Part shown: one piece after another, positions 46,046 through 55,466 of the stretch
Layout of the letters: each line of letters opens with the position of its first letter
How positions within the stretch are numbered: position 1 is the stretch's first letter
Source of the DNA: an uncultured Acidimicrobiales bacterium
GTDB lineage: Bacteria; Actinomycetota; Acidimicrobiia; Acidimicrobiales; SHLQ01
Assembly (NCBI GenBank): GCA_937922235.1
Contig: CAKZVC010000023.1
Span: 1-64,000 of the forward strand
Length of the DNA: 64,000 nt
Direction of reading: 5' to 3'
The notes under the pieces: generated by a model
What the model saw: the letters and a program-made list of their open reading frames with translations, nothing else
What the model was told of the DNA's origin: nothing
Databases searched by the model: none
Translations under genes and position numbers: made by a program

Positions 46046-46075
46046 CCAAAACCGCCCCATTTCGGGCGGTTTTGG
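46046..46075. terminator. Terminator between livF and livK
   Basis: CCAAAACCGCCC / GGGCGGTTTTGG, perfect 12-bp stem with a six-base loop. 30 bases after the livF stop. Confidence 0.75.
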
Positions 46076-46104
46076 CACGATTACTCGAAACTATTGCGAA
46101 TATG

Positions 46105-46842
46105 TCAATCGCGAGTTTGCTGCGCAAGCGTGCCCAAGTAGAGCGCGATCACGTTCGGGTCGGTCAGAAGGTTCTGACCGGTGTCGGTGTACGCATTCGT
46201 TCCTTGGTCGAGGACATAGCCCCGATCGCAGATTTGCAGACAGCGAGCAGCGTTCTGCTCGACCATCACTACAGCGACTCCGCTCGAGTTGATCTGCTTG
46301 GTGTTGATAAAGACCTGGTCCTGAAGCACCGGCGACAAACCAGCCGATGGCTCGTCAAGAAGCAGTACCTCTGGGTCCATCATCAATGCCCGGCTCATCG
46401 CCAGCATCTGGCGCTCACCGCCAGAGAGCGAGCCCGCACGTTGTCCAAGACGCTCACCAAGACGAGGGAACATGTCGGTCACGAACGCGAGGCGATCCTT
46501 GAAGGTGTTTGGACGCAAGAACACGCCCATCTCCAAGTTCTCCGCGATCGTGAGCGACGGGAAAACGTTGTTGTTCTGTGGGACGTAGCCAATGCCGCGG
46601 CTCACGAGCTCGTGGGCGGTCATGTTGCTGATCTCTTCGCCCTTGAACTTGACCGAGCCCTCACGCACGTTGAGCAAGCCAAAGAGGGCCTTGAGCAGCG
46701 TTGACTTACCCGCACCATTCGGACCAATAATGCCAACCAACTCGCCAGGAGCAAGTTCGAGCGAGCACCCGTTCAAGATGTCGACGCCAGGCAGGTAGCC
46801 AGCACGCACGTTGTCGACGTGAATGAGGAGTTCCTTACTCAT
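46105..46842 (-). CDS. livF: Branched-chain amino-acid-type ABC transporter ATPase LivF
   Basis: 245 residues. Walker A GPNGAGKST (about 40-48), Q-loop PQNNNVFPSLTIAENLEMG, signature LSGGERQMLAMSRAL, Walker B LLLDEPSAGLSP and H-loop VEQNA are LivF type. Its start shares one base with the livG stop (TAATG). Confidence 0.93.
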   Translation of the reverse strand: MSKELLIHVDNVRAGYLPGVDILNGCSLELAPGELVGIIGPNGAGKSTLLKALFGLLNVREGSVKFKGEEISNMTAHELVSRGIGYVPQNNNVFPSLTIAENLEMGVFLRPNTFKDRLAFVTDMFPRLGERLGQRAGSLSGGERQMLAMSRALMMDPEVLLLDEPSAGLSPVLQDQVFINTKQINSSGVAVVMVEQNAARCLQICDRGYVLDQGTNAYTDTGQNLLTDPNVIALYLGTLAQQTRD

Positions 46843-47813
46843 TATTCTTCCTCCTCGAAGGTCAAGTCGGTGTCGTGATGCGAGCCGAGGTACGCATCGA
46901 CCACCGCTTGGTTCGCAGCGATTGCGTCAGGTGTGCCTTCGGCAATGATCTTGCCTTCAGCCATAACCACGACCCAGTCAGAGATGTCACGGACGACGTC
47001 CATGTCGTGCTCGACGAAGATCACGGTGCGGCCTTCAGCACGGAGCTGCTTGACGTGACCGAGCAACGACTGAGTCAGCGCTGGGTTCACGCCTGCCATT
47101 GGCTCATCGAGCATGACGAGCTCGGGTTCGGTCATGAGCGCACGGGCCATCTCAACAAGTTTGCGCTGACCACCCGACAGGGTGCCGGCGAACTCATCGG
47201 CCATGTGTGTCATGTTGAAGCGGTCGAGCAACGCTCGAGCCTGGGCCTCAACCTTGTTCTCACGGCCGCGCCAGGCTGGGGTAAACAATGCCGTCAGGAA
47301 CTTCTCGCCCGGCTGATCCTTCGCTCCGAGCTTCATGTTGTCGAGCACAGTGAGCTTCGAAAGTGCTTTGGTGAGCTGGAACGTGCGGACCATGCCGCGA
47401 GCTGCCAGCTTGTGGGAGGCAACGCCGTCGATCGACGTGCCGTTCAATTCGACGTGGCCCTCATCGGGAGCATCGAAGCCGGTGAGCAGGTTGAAGAACG
47501 TGGTCTTACCTGCGCCGTTTGGCCCGATCAGCGCGGTGATAGCACCGCGCTGAATGCGCACCTCGGCGACGTCGACAGCCGTGAGGCCACCAAACCGCCG
47601 CACGACGTTCTTGGCGACGAGGATCTCGTCGGGCTTCTTGCTGCCCGGGGTTGGATCGACATTGTCGAAGATGCCTTCGATCGGGTTCGGGATGTTGACC
47701 ATTTCGGCCGATCCCGCACCGCCTCCTCCGGCGGTGGCGCCGAGGACAATTCCAGAACTGCTATCGCCTTGTTCGAGCTCGGCTGAATCCGTTGAATCAC
47801 TGTTATCGGTCAT
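46842..47813 (-). CDS. livG: Branched-chain amino-acid-type ABC transporter ATPase LivG
   Basis: 323 residues. The ATPase domain begins near residue 65 (LVAKNVVRRFGGLTAVD) with Walker A GPNGAGKTTFFNLLTG, the LivG-specific insertion region (RGMVRTFQLTKALSKLTVLDN), signature LSGGQRKLVEMARAL, Walker B LVMLDEPMAGVNP and the C-terminal LivG motif AYLGSHHDTDLTFEEEE. The first 65 residues (TDNSDSTDSAELEQGDSSSG, acidic then Gly-rich) are an extension absent from E. coli LivG. Overlaps livM by 11 bases. Confidence 0.93.
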   Translation of the reverse strand: MTDNSDSTDSAELEQGDSSSGIVLGATAGGGGAGSAEMVNIPNPIEGIFDNVDPTPGSKKPDEILVAKNVVRRFGGLTAVDVAEVRIQRGAITALIGPNGAGKTTFFNLLTGFDAPDEGHVELNGTSIDGVASHKLAARGMVRTFQLTKALSKLTVLDNMKLGAKDQPGEKFLTALFTPAWRGRENKVEAQARALLDRFNMTHMADEFAGTLSGGQRKLVEMARALMTEPELVMLDEPMAGVNPALTQSLLGHVKQLRAEGRTVIFVEHDMDVVRDISDWVVVMAEGKIIAEGTPDAIAANQAVVDAYLGSHHDTDLTFEEEE

Positions 47814-48816
47814 CGAGTGCCATCTCCTCTCGAGATCCGAAGATGCCTTGAGGTCGGAACCACATGAGCATCATGAGCGTGAAGCCGAAGATCACGAAGC
47901 GAAGCTGATCGACGTTCAGAATGCTGAGGTTCAACCAGGTCTCGAGCGTGTCGGAAAGATCGGTACCGATGAGCTCACGCATGAACGTGATCAGGCCGGA
48001 GATCAGCGCCCAGTAGATGATCGAACCAGCGACTGGCGACCACACCTTGCCCACACCACCGATGATCAACACAGTCCAGATGAGGAACGTGATGACTGGG
48101 TTGAACGTGTCGGGCTGGACCGACTGCTTTGCGATGACCTGCATCATGCCGGCGACGCCACCGATGACACCACCGAGCACGAGCGCCTGCATCTTGTAGG
48201 AGTAGGCGTTCTTGCCGAGTGCACGAGCAGCGTCCTCGTCTTCACGGATCGACTTGAGAACACGGCCCCAAGGACTGCGAACGAGCTGCCAGTTGAGAAG
48301 CACGAACAGCAGCACGAGCGACCAGCCAACGACCATCATCCAGAGGTCCTGAGCTCGGTACTCGAAGAAGAAGAACCGGTAGCTCTGGTTGCCAGGCTTG
48401 TCGAAGATGTTCAGGGCAAAGAAGTCATCAGCAAAGTCATTGATGCCTTCCGATGCGCCGGTGCGCTCACGGTTACCGCGCCAGCGAACGAAGATTCGTA
48501 GCGCCTCGGAAGCGGCGATGGTGGTGATACCGAGATAGTCCGAACGCAACCGAAGCGTCGGAACGCCGAGCAGCAACGCCAGAGCAACACAGAACAGCAC
48601 ACCGACGACAAGACCGAGCCAGAAGCTCTGATCGAGCCAGAACACGGTCATGCCAACGCCGTACGCGCCCGCAGCCATGAACCCGACGTGCCCGAAGTTC
48701 AGCAAGCCGGTGTAGCCGAAGTGAATGTTCAAACCAATCGCAGCCATCGCAAACACCATCGCGTTTACACCGATGGACTGTGAGAAGAACTGCGTGAGAA
48801 TAATGTCCCAGTTCAT
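47803..48816 (-). CDS. livM: Branched-chain amino-acid-type ABC transporter permease LivM
   Basis: 337 residues with eight to ten hydrophobic segments. GLNIHFGYTGLLNFGHVGFMAAGAYG (about 27-52) is the conserved LivM start; the EAA-like loop SIREDEDAARALGKNAYSYK (about 195-215) contacts the ATPases; it ends LMMLMWFRPQGIFGSREE. Start overlaps the livH stop by one base. Confidence 0.93.
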   Translation of the reverse strand: MNWDIILTQFFSQSIGVNAMVFAMAAIGLNIHFGYTGLLNFGHVGFMAAGAYGVGMTVFWLDQSFWLGLVVGVLFCVALALLLGVPTLRLRSDYLGITTIAASEALRIFVRWRGNRERTGASEGINDFADDFFALNIFDKPGNQSYRFFFFEYRAQDLWMMVVGWSLVLLFVLLNWQLVRSPWGRVLKSIREDEDAARALGKNAYSYKMQALVLGGVIGGVAGMMQVIAKQSVQPDTFNPVITFLIWTVLIIGGVGKVWSPVAGSIIYWALISGLITFMRELIGTDLSDTLETWLNLSILNVDQLRFVIFGFTLMMLMWFRPQGIFGSREEMALDDR

Positions 48817-50195
48817 TAGCCGATCCTCTCTGCTTTGCCGAGCAAGCCTTGAGGCCGGAACATCAGTACCAGCACCATGGCGAGCAGGGCGACCATGTTC
48901 TTCAACTCAGGGTCGAGGAACAGTGTTGACAAGTTGATGACGAGCCCGATGACGATTGCACCGAGCAGTGCGCCGTATGCCGTACCCAGACCGCCAAGTG
49001 TTACAGCAGCGAAGATCAGTAGCAGGATGCGGAAGCCGAAGTCCCACTTGGTCTGATCGAGAGCGAAGAACGCACCACCGAGTGCTGCGGCCGAAGCACC
49101 GAAGATCCAGACGGTCGAGATGACCTTCTGCACATCGATGCCGGAAGACTCTGCGAGGTCGCGGTTGTCGGACACTGCTCGCATGGCCTTACCCATGCGA
49201 GTCATGGTGAGCAGTAGGCCGATTGCGATGAGCACGCCAACCGAGATGCCCATGGCGATGAGGTCCTTCGGAGTGAGTTCGACCGGACCGATCGACATTG
49301 CACGTTGTGCGGTGTACTGGCGGAACGAACGAGGCGAGCCACCGAAGAAGTACACGAAGATGTAGCGCAACAGGATCGAGAGACCGATCGTGATCACCAT
49401 CTGCGCAATCAGGCTGATTCCCTGACGGCGCATCGTGCGGAACATCACTCGGTCGAGGATGTAGCCGAGCAGGCCGCCAGTGATCATGCCCAAGATGATG
49501 GCGAAGACCAGGTTCGTCCCATCACCGAACGGCGCCGGTAACGGTGCGAGGAAGCCGATCATGCCGGCGAGCCCATAGAAGTTCCAGAAGTAGGTCATCA
49601 GACCGCCGAATGTGACCATCTCCGCATGAGCGAAGTTCACCAAGCCGGTCGTGCCGTAGATGAGCGACAGCCCAATCGCAGCCATTGCCAGGTAGAGACC
49701 TTGCTTCAGCCCTTCGACCGTCAGCTGCGCAATCCGTCGACCATCGATGCCACTTGAATCAGCGGCTGCCGCAGCTGCGGCGGCGCCTTCACCGGTGACG
49801 AGAGCAAACAACACTCGTTTGTCCTTGTTGGCTTCGACCAACACGGTGAGCTGAGCTCGATCGGCATCCTTCAGCGCAATCCCTTCCGGGAGCGATGCGG
49901 GATCGAGCGTGACGACATACTCGCCAGTCTCAGGTACAGGTATCGATAGCTTGCCTTCAGCGTCGGTCGTAGCTTCGCCGACGCCTTCAACGGTGACTAT
50001 CGCACCTTCGACGGGAACTTGTTCGCCCGCCTCATCTTTGTACCGGAGCTGCGTGACGATCGACTGTCCACCTTCATCTTGAGCCAGCGCGGGGCTGACA
50101 AGTCCAAGGATTGAACAGACGACGATCAGAAGTCCGGCCAGGGGTTTCCATTGCGCCATTGCTTTGGTGCTCTCCTGTCGTATACGAGCGGTCAT
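48816..50195 (-). CDS. livH: ABC transporter permease LivH with an N-terminal secreted Ig/carboxypeptidase-regulatory-like domain
   Basis: 459 residues, against about 300 for ordinary LivH. Residues 1-38 are a cleavable-type signal (AGLLIVVCSILGLVSPALAQ); 45-130 form a prealbumin-like domain (VEGAIVTVEGVGEATTDAEGKLSIPV, LDPASLPEGIALKD) with the pattern of carboxypeptidase-regulatory domains; 133-150 is an Ala-rich linker; about 155-459 is a normal LivH permease (GLSLIYGTTGLVNFAHAEMV, VSDNRDLAESSGIDVQKV, LVLMFRPQGLLGK). The extra domain would sit outside the membrane, near the binding protein. Confidence 0.88.
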   Translation of the reverse strand: MTARIRQESTKAMAQWKPLAGLLIVVCSILGLVSPALAQDEGGQSIVTQLRYKDEAGEQVPVEGAIVTVEGVGEATTDAEGKLSIPVPETGEYVVTLDPASLPEGIALKDADRAQLTVLVEANKDKRVLFALVTGEGAAAAAAAADSSGIDGRRIAQLTVEGLKQGLYLAMAAIGLSLIYGTTGLVNFAHAEMVTFGGLMTYFWNFYGLAGMIGFLAPLPAPFGDGTNLVFAIILGMITGGLLGYILDRVMFRTMRRQGISLIAQMVITIGLSILLRYIFVYFFGGSPRSFRQYTAQRAMSIGPVELTPKDLIAMGISVGVLIAIGLLLTMTRMGKAMRAVSDNRDLAESSGIDVQKVISTVWIFGASAAALGGAFFALDQTKWDFGFRILLLIFAAVTLGGLGTAYGALLGAIVIGLVINLSTLFLDPELKNMVALLAMVLVLMFRPQGLLGKAERIG

Positions 50196-50286
50196 GAGAG
50201 TATCTCCTCTCCCGCAAATTCAACAAAGCGACGCCAAATCGTTACGTAAGTACTTTGTCGGTTCTTACTAGGCCCATCACCATTGC

Positions 50287-50298
50287 TACGGTCACCCC
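50287..50298 (+). promoter_or_regulatory. Leaderless promoter of the FAD oxidoreductase gene
   Basis: TACGGT (50287-50292), six bases, ATG at 50299; located in the 103-base divergent gap with livH. Confidence 0.5.
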
Positions 50299-51420
50299 AT
50301 GTCGGCACCCTGGTTTGATGTTGCGATCGTCGGTGGGGGCATTGCTGGAGTTGGCGCTGCGGCAGGCGCGATCGATTCGCACTCGATCGTCGTGCTCGAG
50401 CAAGAAAACGAGCTTGCACATCACACGACCTCGCGGTCCGCAGCGGTGTACATCGAAAACGAAGGCGGTCCAGTCTTCCACCGGTTGTCGACCGCGAGCC
50501 GACCGTTTTGGGATGCTCACCCTGGATCGGAAACGCCGCTCATCACGCCGCTTGGTGTGCTCAAAGTAGGCGACGAATCGATGGCTGATGCATTCATGGC
50601 CGAGGTCGATGAAGCATCACGGGTGACCCCTTCGATCCGCTTTGTTCGAGATGAAGCATTGCTTGCGATTTGCCCCGCATTGAACCTCGACATCGTCAGG
50701 GTTGGCATGCACGAGCCAACCGGCGGCGCGATCGACGTCATGGGTACCCATCAGCTGTTCCTTCGCACCGCCCGAGCTGGTGGCGCTGACATCTGGCGGA
50801 ACGCTCGACTCAACGCTGCGACGCGGGTCGGCGAACACTGGGAGATCGAGACCGAGGCCGGCCCGGTTCATGCGGCCACGATTGTGAATGCTGCAGGTGC
50901 GTGGGGCGACGTGGTTGCCGAACGCTGCGGTGTGGTTCCGGTTGGGCTGAACCCCCTGCGGCGAACTGCCTTCACCACCACGATTTCCGATGACCCGGCT
51001 GGTTGGCCGTTGGTCTATTCCGGGATCGACGAATACGAGTGCTACTTCAAGCCCGAGGCAGGCAACCAACTGCTCGGATCGCTATCCGATGAGCAGCTCT
51101 CGGAACCGTGCGATGCCCGGCCCGAAGAGATCGATATCGCGCTGGCCATCGACCGCATCAACACGATTAGCCATGTGGGTGTTCGCTCGGTCAACACCAC
51201 CTGGGCTGGGCTTCGCACCTTTGCCCCCGACCGCAACCCCGTGCTCGGTTGGGACGACATGTCCGCTGGGTTCATGTGGCTCGTCGGACAAGGTGGATGC
51301 GGCATCGTTACCTCTCCAATCGCAAGCGAAATCGTCGGCACGCGCCTCCGGGGCGAACCACTCCCCGAACGGGTCACAGACCTCGGCCTCACAACCGAAA
51401 CCCTCGCCCCCCGCCGCTAG
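50299..51420 (+). CDS. FAD-dependent D-amino-acid oxidase/dehydrogenase-type enzyme
   Basis: 373 residues, DAO superfamily. FAD motif VAIVGGGIAGVGAA (about 8-21), LEQENELAHHTTSRSAA (Glu binding ribose, then the FAD-covering loop), VNAAGAWGD (about 197-205), and the C-terminal TWAGLRTFAPDRNPVLGWDD and GQGGCGIVTSP. The layout is closest to D-arginine/D-amino-acid dehydrogenases. Divergent from the liv importer, which may supply its substrate. Stop TAG is directly followed by a palindrome. Confidence 0.85.
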   Translation: MSAPWFDVAIVGGGIAGVGAAAGAIDSHSIVVLEQENELAHHTTSRSAAVYIENEGGPVFHRLSTASRPFWDAHPGSETPLITPLGVLKVGDESMADAFMAEVDEASRVTPSIRFVRDEALLAICPALNLDIVRVGMHEPTGGAIDVMGTHQLFLRTARAGGADIWRNARLNAATRVGEHWEIETEAGPVHAATIVNAAGAWGDVVAERCGVVPVGLNPLRRTAFTTTISDDPAGWPLVYSGIDEYECYFKPEAGNQLLGSLSDEQLSEPCDARPEEIDIALAIDRINTISHVGVRSVNTTWAGLRTFAPDRNPVLGWDDMSAGFMWLVGQGGCGIVTSPIASEIVGTRLRGEPLPERVTDLGLTTETLAPRR

Positions 51421-51530
51421 AGATTTGTAAAGGAAAAAGTACCTGTGAGGTATCAAATCCTTCACAAAAACTGAGACGAGGGATTTGTGAAGGATTTGGA
51501 CCCTGTGGGGTTACTTTTTCTGCACAAATC
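51421..51530. repeat. Two tandem ATTTGTGAAGG-type palindromes, left boundary of the DUF559 unit
   Basis: First palindrome 51422-51469 (ATTTGTAAAGGA..TCCTTCACAAAA) starts right after the oxidoreductase stop; second 51482-51530 (GATTTGTGAAGG..CTGCACAAATC). The second encodes the last residues (GFVQKK) and stop of the DUF559 gene. Confidence 0.85.
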
Positions 51531-52422
51531 CCAGGAGGTCGGAGAGTGTCTTGGCGCATTGACCAGGCCGGTTGGTGAGATCGGTGGCCGTGAAGCGAAG
51601 TGGGGTCCATCCGGCTTTGACCAACGCGTTCTGTCGTCCGCCGTCATTGGCAATTTGCTCGGGACTCGAGTGAAACGAAGCGCCGTCGATCTCGACGAAC
51701 ACCCGCTCAGCAATCCACGCGAAGTCGAGACGCAAGTGACGCCCGCCGACCTGAACCGGAAGTTGTGGGACCGGGCGCTGGATGCCGAACCGATCGCAGA
51801 CCTCGAGAAACTGCACCTCAAGGCCCGATTCACAGAAATCGATTCCGGCCGGAAGGGCATCGAGTACTCGTTCCAACACACCGGTGCCATTTCGACCTTG
51901 CTTGCTCGTCCGTTGGCGCATCATCCATACGTCCCGCGGCAAGACGAGCTCGATGGCAATCGCGTGTCGCAGGATCCGAAGCACCTCATGCTCGGGAAAC
52001 ACGAGTCCGAGGTCGCAGATGGTTCGTTCAGGCGTAGTGACTGGGATGCCGTCGACTTCGGTGACGTCGGATGGCTCGAGGTCGCGGGAACGATGGACGA
52101 CAACGCCCTCGAGCATGGCGGTTCTCGGATAGCGAATCGAAACCTCGATCTCTTCGTCAACGGTGCGGAAGCCCCACAACCGCGAGCCAGCGCGATGTGA
52201 TGCGACGGCCTGCGCCGAAAGAACAGCGACCAGCAACTCCTGCTCCCACGACCGCGAGGTGCCGGCGAGCTGTACCACACCTTTGGCTCGACGCTGGAGA
52301 AAGCCGTCATCGACTCGCGCCGCCACCATTCGTTTCGTGAAGCCCGCCTCGAGTAGTTGGGCTGCCGTCAGTAGCCCATGTTGGTGTGTCGCAAGAGTAT
52401 TGAGTTCCGTGAAAGACGCCAT
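51511..52422 (-). CDS. DUF559 nuclease-like protein with AbiEi-like winged-helix N-terminus
   Basis: 303 residues from the ATG at 52422 (TACAAC six bases upstream). Residues 1-60 (FTELNTLATHQHGLLTAAQL, RVDDGFLQRRAKGVVQLAGT) resemble the AbiEi antitoxin N-terminal domain; 65-180 is the middle region (AVLSAQAVASHRAGSRLWGF, TPERTICDLGLVF). Residues 205-300 carry a Vsr/PD-(D/E)xK-type core: SGLEVQFLEVCDRFG (Glu), RLDFAWIAERVFVEIDGASFH (Asp, then Glu-x-Asp). All expected acidic positions are present. No adjacent toxin gene. The final codons lie in the boundary palindrome. Confidence 0.8.
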   Translation of the reverse strand: MASFTELNTLATHQHGLLTAAQLLEAGFTKRMVAARVDDGFLQRRAKGVVQLAGTSRSWEQELLVAVLSAQAVASHRAGSRLWGFRTVDEEIEVSIRYPRTAMLEGVVVHRSRDLEPSDVTEVDGIPVTTPERTICDLGLVFPEHEVLRILRHAIAIELVLPRDVWMMRQRTSKQGRNGTGVLERVLDALPAGIDFCESGLEVQFLEVCDRFGIQRPVPQLPVQVGGRHLRLDFAWIAERVFVEIDGASFHSSPEQIANDGGRQNALVKAGWTPLRFTATDLTNRPGQCAKTLSDLLGFVQKK

Positions 52423-52434
52423 CCCACCGTTGTA
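52423..52434 (-). promoter_or_regulatory. Leaderless promoter of the DUF559 gene
   Basis: Minus strand TACAAC, six bases, ATG at 52422. Confidence 0.4.
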
Positions 52435-52474
52435 GTCAGCACCACTGACACGATCTCCGCCAGCGTGATCACGG

Positions 52475-52585
52475 AAGATTTGTGAAGGATTTGATACCCC
52501 ACAGGTGCCCTTTTCTCCACAAATTCCTGGCCTCAGTTTTTGTGAAGGATTTGATACCCCACAGGTACCTTTTCCTTCACAAATC
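52475..52585. repeat. Two tandem ATTTGTGAAGG-type palindromes, right boundary of the DUF559 unit
   Basis: Palindromes at 52476-52524 and 52537-52585, both containing GATTTGATACCCCACAGGT. They differ slightly from the left pair. The last one abuts the stop codon (52588-52586) of the ABC ATPase gene. Confidence 0.85.
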
Positions 52586-53578
52586 TCAGGTGATGGTGAC
52601 GGGGGTGCCTTGTGGGTGGTGGCAGGCGACCCAGTGGTCTTCGCCGAACTGTTCGAACTCGGGCACGGTCGTCGTGCACACCTCGGTTGCGTACGAACAG
52701 CGGGTGTGGAACCGGCAACCGCTCGGCGGGTTGAGCGGCGACGGCAGCTCACCCGAGAGCGAACCATCGTCGGAGATTCCCGAGCCAGGCACGGCCGAGA
52801 GCAGAGCCTGAGTGTACGGGTGTGTTGGATTGTCGAAGATGCTGTCGGCATCACCGACCTCTGCAACCCGGCCGAGGTACATGACCAGCACGCGGTCGCT
52901 CACGTTGCGCACGACGGCAAGGTCGTGGCTGATGAACAACATGGTGAGATCGTGCTCGCTCTTTAGGTCATCGAGCAGGTTCAGAATCTGCGCCTGCACC
53001 GAGACGTCGAGCGCACTGACTGGCTCGTCACAGATCAACACCTTCGGATCGAGTGCGAGCGCACGAGCGATGCTGATGCGCTGGCACTGGCCGCCAGAGA
53101 ACTGGAACGGCTTGCGATCTTTGTACTGCGGATCGATACCGACCGATCGAATCAGCTCGTCGAGCCGAGCATCGGTCCATGCGCCATGTGTTCCCCAAAT
53201 CTCGACGCCCTCGCTGATGATGTCCCAGATCGAACGACGCGGGTTCAGTGCCGAGATCGGGTCCTGGAAGATCATCTGCAGGTCGGTCCGGACCTTGCGC
53301 AGTTGTTCTTTGTCGAGTGAGGCCAGGTCGGTGTCGTCGTAGGAGACCGTGCCAGAGGTCGGAACAGGAAGCTGAATGACCGCTTTCGCGGTCGTCGACT
53401 TGCCGCAACCGGACTCGCCAACAATGCCTAGGGTTTCCCCTGCCATCACGTCGAACGAGACGTCGCTGACGGCCTGGACAACCCCACCCTTGGCCGCTGG
53501 GAACTCGACAACGAGATTCTCCACGCGAATGAGTGGGCTGCCGTCGCTGCGAAGCGAGGTAGTTCCAATACCGACCAC
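52586..53578 (-). CDS. Dipeptide/oligopeptide ABC transporter ATPase (OppF/DppF type)
   Basis: 330 residues. Walker [15 protein letters not shown] (about 53-66), [18 protein letters not shown], signature [15 protein letters not shown], Walker [18 protein letters not shown], and the C-terminal oligo_HPY domain ([15 protein letters not shown], four Cys as in the 4Fe-4S-binding subgroup). Last gene of the importer operon. Its start shares a base with the upstream ATPase stop. Confidence 0.93.
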   Translation of the reverse strand: MVGIGTTSLRSDGSPLIRVENLVVEFPAAKGGVVQAVSDVSFDVMAGETLGIVGESGCGKSTTAKAVIQLPVPTSGTVSYDDTDLASLDKEQLRKVRTDLQMIFQDPISALNPRRSIWDIISEGVEIWGTHGAWTDARLDELIRSVGIDPQYKDRKPFQFSGGQCQRISIARALALDPKVLICDEPVSALDVSVQAQILNLLDDLKSEHDLTMLFISHDLAVVRNVSDRVLVMYLGRVAEVGDADSIFDNPTHPYTQALLSAVPGSGISDDGSLSGELPSPLNPPSGCRFHTRCSYATEVCTTTVPEFEQFGEDHWVACHHPQGTPVTIT

Positions 53579-54579
53579 TACGACACTCCCTCAGAGACCG
53601 GCGCCGAATTGAGCGGGTTGAAACACGAGTACGCGTGCGCCGACCCAACTTCGGTTTCGATAAGCGGCGGGATAGACGATCGGCATTCATCGGTCGCCTG
53701 CGAGCAGCGCGGCGCGAACGGGCACATCGCGGGTTCGATCGCCAGGTTCGGCGGGCTTCCAGGGATCGGGTCGAGGCGAGTGCCCCGAGGCATCGTCATG
53801 TCAGGGATCGCCCGCTGGAGCGCATCGGTGTATGGGTGACGGGTGTCGGCGAACACCTCGCCCGTGGGCGCCGCTTCCATCACCCGCCCGCCGTACATGA
53901 CGGCAATCTTGTCGGTGCGGTCCTTGACCACGCCCAGGTCGTGGGTGATCAAGATGAGCGCCATGTTGAGATCGCGTCGCAGACCATCGAGCAGATCGAG
54001 AATGTCGCGCTGCACCGTGACATCGAGTGCGGTCGTGGGCTCGTCCGCGATCAGTAGGGCCGGATCGTTCGCTAGCGACATAGCAATGACAACACGTTGG
54101 CGCATACCGCCGGAGAGCTCGTGCGGGTACTGCCGCAATCGAGCCGCTGCATCGGGCATCCGAACAAGGTCGAGCAGTTCAACTGCCCGTGCCTCAGCCG
54201 CAGACTTCGACAGGCCGCGGTGGTATCGCATCCCCTCCATCATTTGCGCGCCAATGCGCTTGACCGGGTTGAGCGACGTCATCGGGTTCTGGAAGACCAT
54301 TGCCACGTCGACGCCGTAGAAGTGCTTGCGACGCTTCTTCGACATGGTGAAGACGTCCTCACCGTCGAAGGTCACCTTGCCGCCGATCTTTGCCGTCGAG
54401 GGAAGCAAGCCCATGACGGCCTTCATGGTGACCGACTTGCCTGAGCCTGACTCGCCGACGATTCCGAGCGCTTCGCCACGTGCAACGGACGTGCTCACCG
54501 AAGACACTGCGTAGACCGGACCGGCGGCGGTTGCGAACTCGACAGACAGGCCGTCGAGCTTGAGCAGATCGTCGCTCAC
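53578..54579 (-). CDS. Dipeptide/oligopeptide ABC transporter ATPase (OppD/DppD type)
   Basis: 333 residues. Walker [15 protein letters not shown] (about 38-51), [19 protein letters not shown], signature [15 protein letters not shown], Walker [16 protein letters not shown] and the C-terminal [14 protein letters not shown] oligo_HPY motif. The start overlaps the permease C stop by four bases. Confidence 0.93.
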   Translation of the reverse strand: MSDDLLKLDGLSVEFATAAGPVYAVSSVSTSVARGEALGIVGESGSGKSVTMKAVMGLLPSTAKIGGKVTFDGEDVFTMSKKRRKHFYGVDVAMVFQNPMTSLNPVKRIGAQMMEGMRYHRGLSKSAAEARAVELLDLVRMPDAAARLRQYPHELSGGMRQRVVIAMSLANDPALLIADEPTTALDVTVQRDILDLLDGLRRDLNMALILITHDLGVVKDRTDKIAVMYGGRVMEAAPTGEVFADTRHPYTDALQRAIPDMTMPRGTRLDPIPGSPPNLAIEPAMCPFAPRCSQATDECRSSIPPLIETEVGSAHAYSCFNPLNSAPVSEGVS

Positions 54580-55466
54580 AGTGCAAGCTCCTTCGCATCA
54601 AGAACCTCGCGGAGTCGGTCACCAGCAAAGTTGAGGGCCAGAACCGTCAACGTCACGATGGCGATCGGGATCAGCGCAGCGTGTGGGCCATCAATGAGAA
54701 ACTGCTTCTCACTGCCCGAGGCGAAGATCTGCTTGCCCCAGCTCTGTCCGCCTTCGACCGAAACGCTCAAGAACGCAAGCGTGCCCTCGGCAACGATGGC
54801 GATGCCCATGCCGAGCAGCGCCAGCGCTGACATCGGGATAACAACGTTGGGGATGATTTCGCGGATCAGGATACGACTGTCTTTCGCTCCGAGAATGCGT
54901 GCTGCCTGCACGAACTCTCGCTCGGCGAACACCAGAGTCTGCGCTCGGGCGAGACGGCCAACCGGCGCAATGGCGAGGATGCCAAGCGTCATCGAGATCC
55001 AGAGCAGCGAACGTTCGGTGAGCTCGGTGATCAGGATCGCCAGCAACAAGGCAGGGAACGACAGGAGAACGGTGAACATGAACGTCACGACCTTGTCGAA
55101 GACCCCACGGAAGTAGCCGGCTGCGATACCGAGTGAGCCGCCGACGAGAAACCCGATCAGAACAGCAATGAAGCCAACCAAAAGGCTGGTGCGAGCTCCC
55201 CAGATCGAAATCGACAGAACGTCCTTCCCAACGGCGTCGACGCCAAACCAATGATCGGCCCCAGGACCTTCGAACGGCGGCGCAAGCCGAGTTTCGGTTG
55301 GGTCAGGAATGGGAAGCACGGGCGCCAGAAGTGCGAGGACAGAGACGAACAGCAGCCAGCCAACAGCGAGCCAGAAGCTCACCCCGAGGCGTGCGCGAAG
55401 GCTCTTGCCCTCGGGAAGAACGATCTCTTCGACGATGTCGCTGTTGGCGATGTCGGTATCAGGCAT
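54576..55466 (-). CDS. Dipeptide/oligopeptide ABC transporter permease (DppC/OppC type)
   Basis: 296 residues from the ATG at 55466, which overlaps the upstream permease end by eight bases; a frame to 55535 adds unlikely residues. N-terminal OppC_N helix (VSFWLAVGWLLFVSVLALLA), FGVDAVGKDVLSISIWGARTSL, then the permease fold with the EAA loop REFVQAARILGAKDSRILIREIIPN (cut here: FVQAARILGAKDSRILIREI). Six membrane segments. Confidence 0.92.
   Translation of the reverse strand: MPDTDIANSDIVEEIVLPEGKSLRARLGVSFWLAVGWLLFVSVLALLAPVLPIPDPTETRLAPPFEGPGADHWFGVDAVGKDVLSISIWGARTSLLVGFIAVLIGFLVGGSLGIAAGYFRGVFDKVVTFMFTVLLSFPALLLAILITELTERSLLWISMTLGILAIAPVGRLARAQTLVFAEREFVQAARILGAKDSRILIREIIPNVVIPMSALALLGMGIAIVAEGTLAFLSVSVEGGQSWGKQIFASGSEKQFLIDGPHAALIPIAIVTLTVLALNFAGDRLREVLDAKELAL

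Noticed and set aside
51511-52422. DUF559 gene as the antitoxin of a type IV toxin-antitoxin pair
   Set aside because: No AbiEii-like nucleotidyltransferase toxin is encoded on either side; the neighbours are an oxidoreductase and an ABC ATPase.
51511-52866. Longer 451-residue version of the DUF559 protein
   Set aside because: The additional N-terminus is translated from the two palindromes and the ABC ATPase gene in another frame; the ATG at 52422 begins the family-like sequence and has a matching -10.
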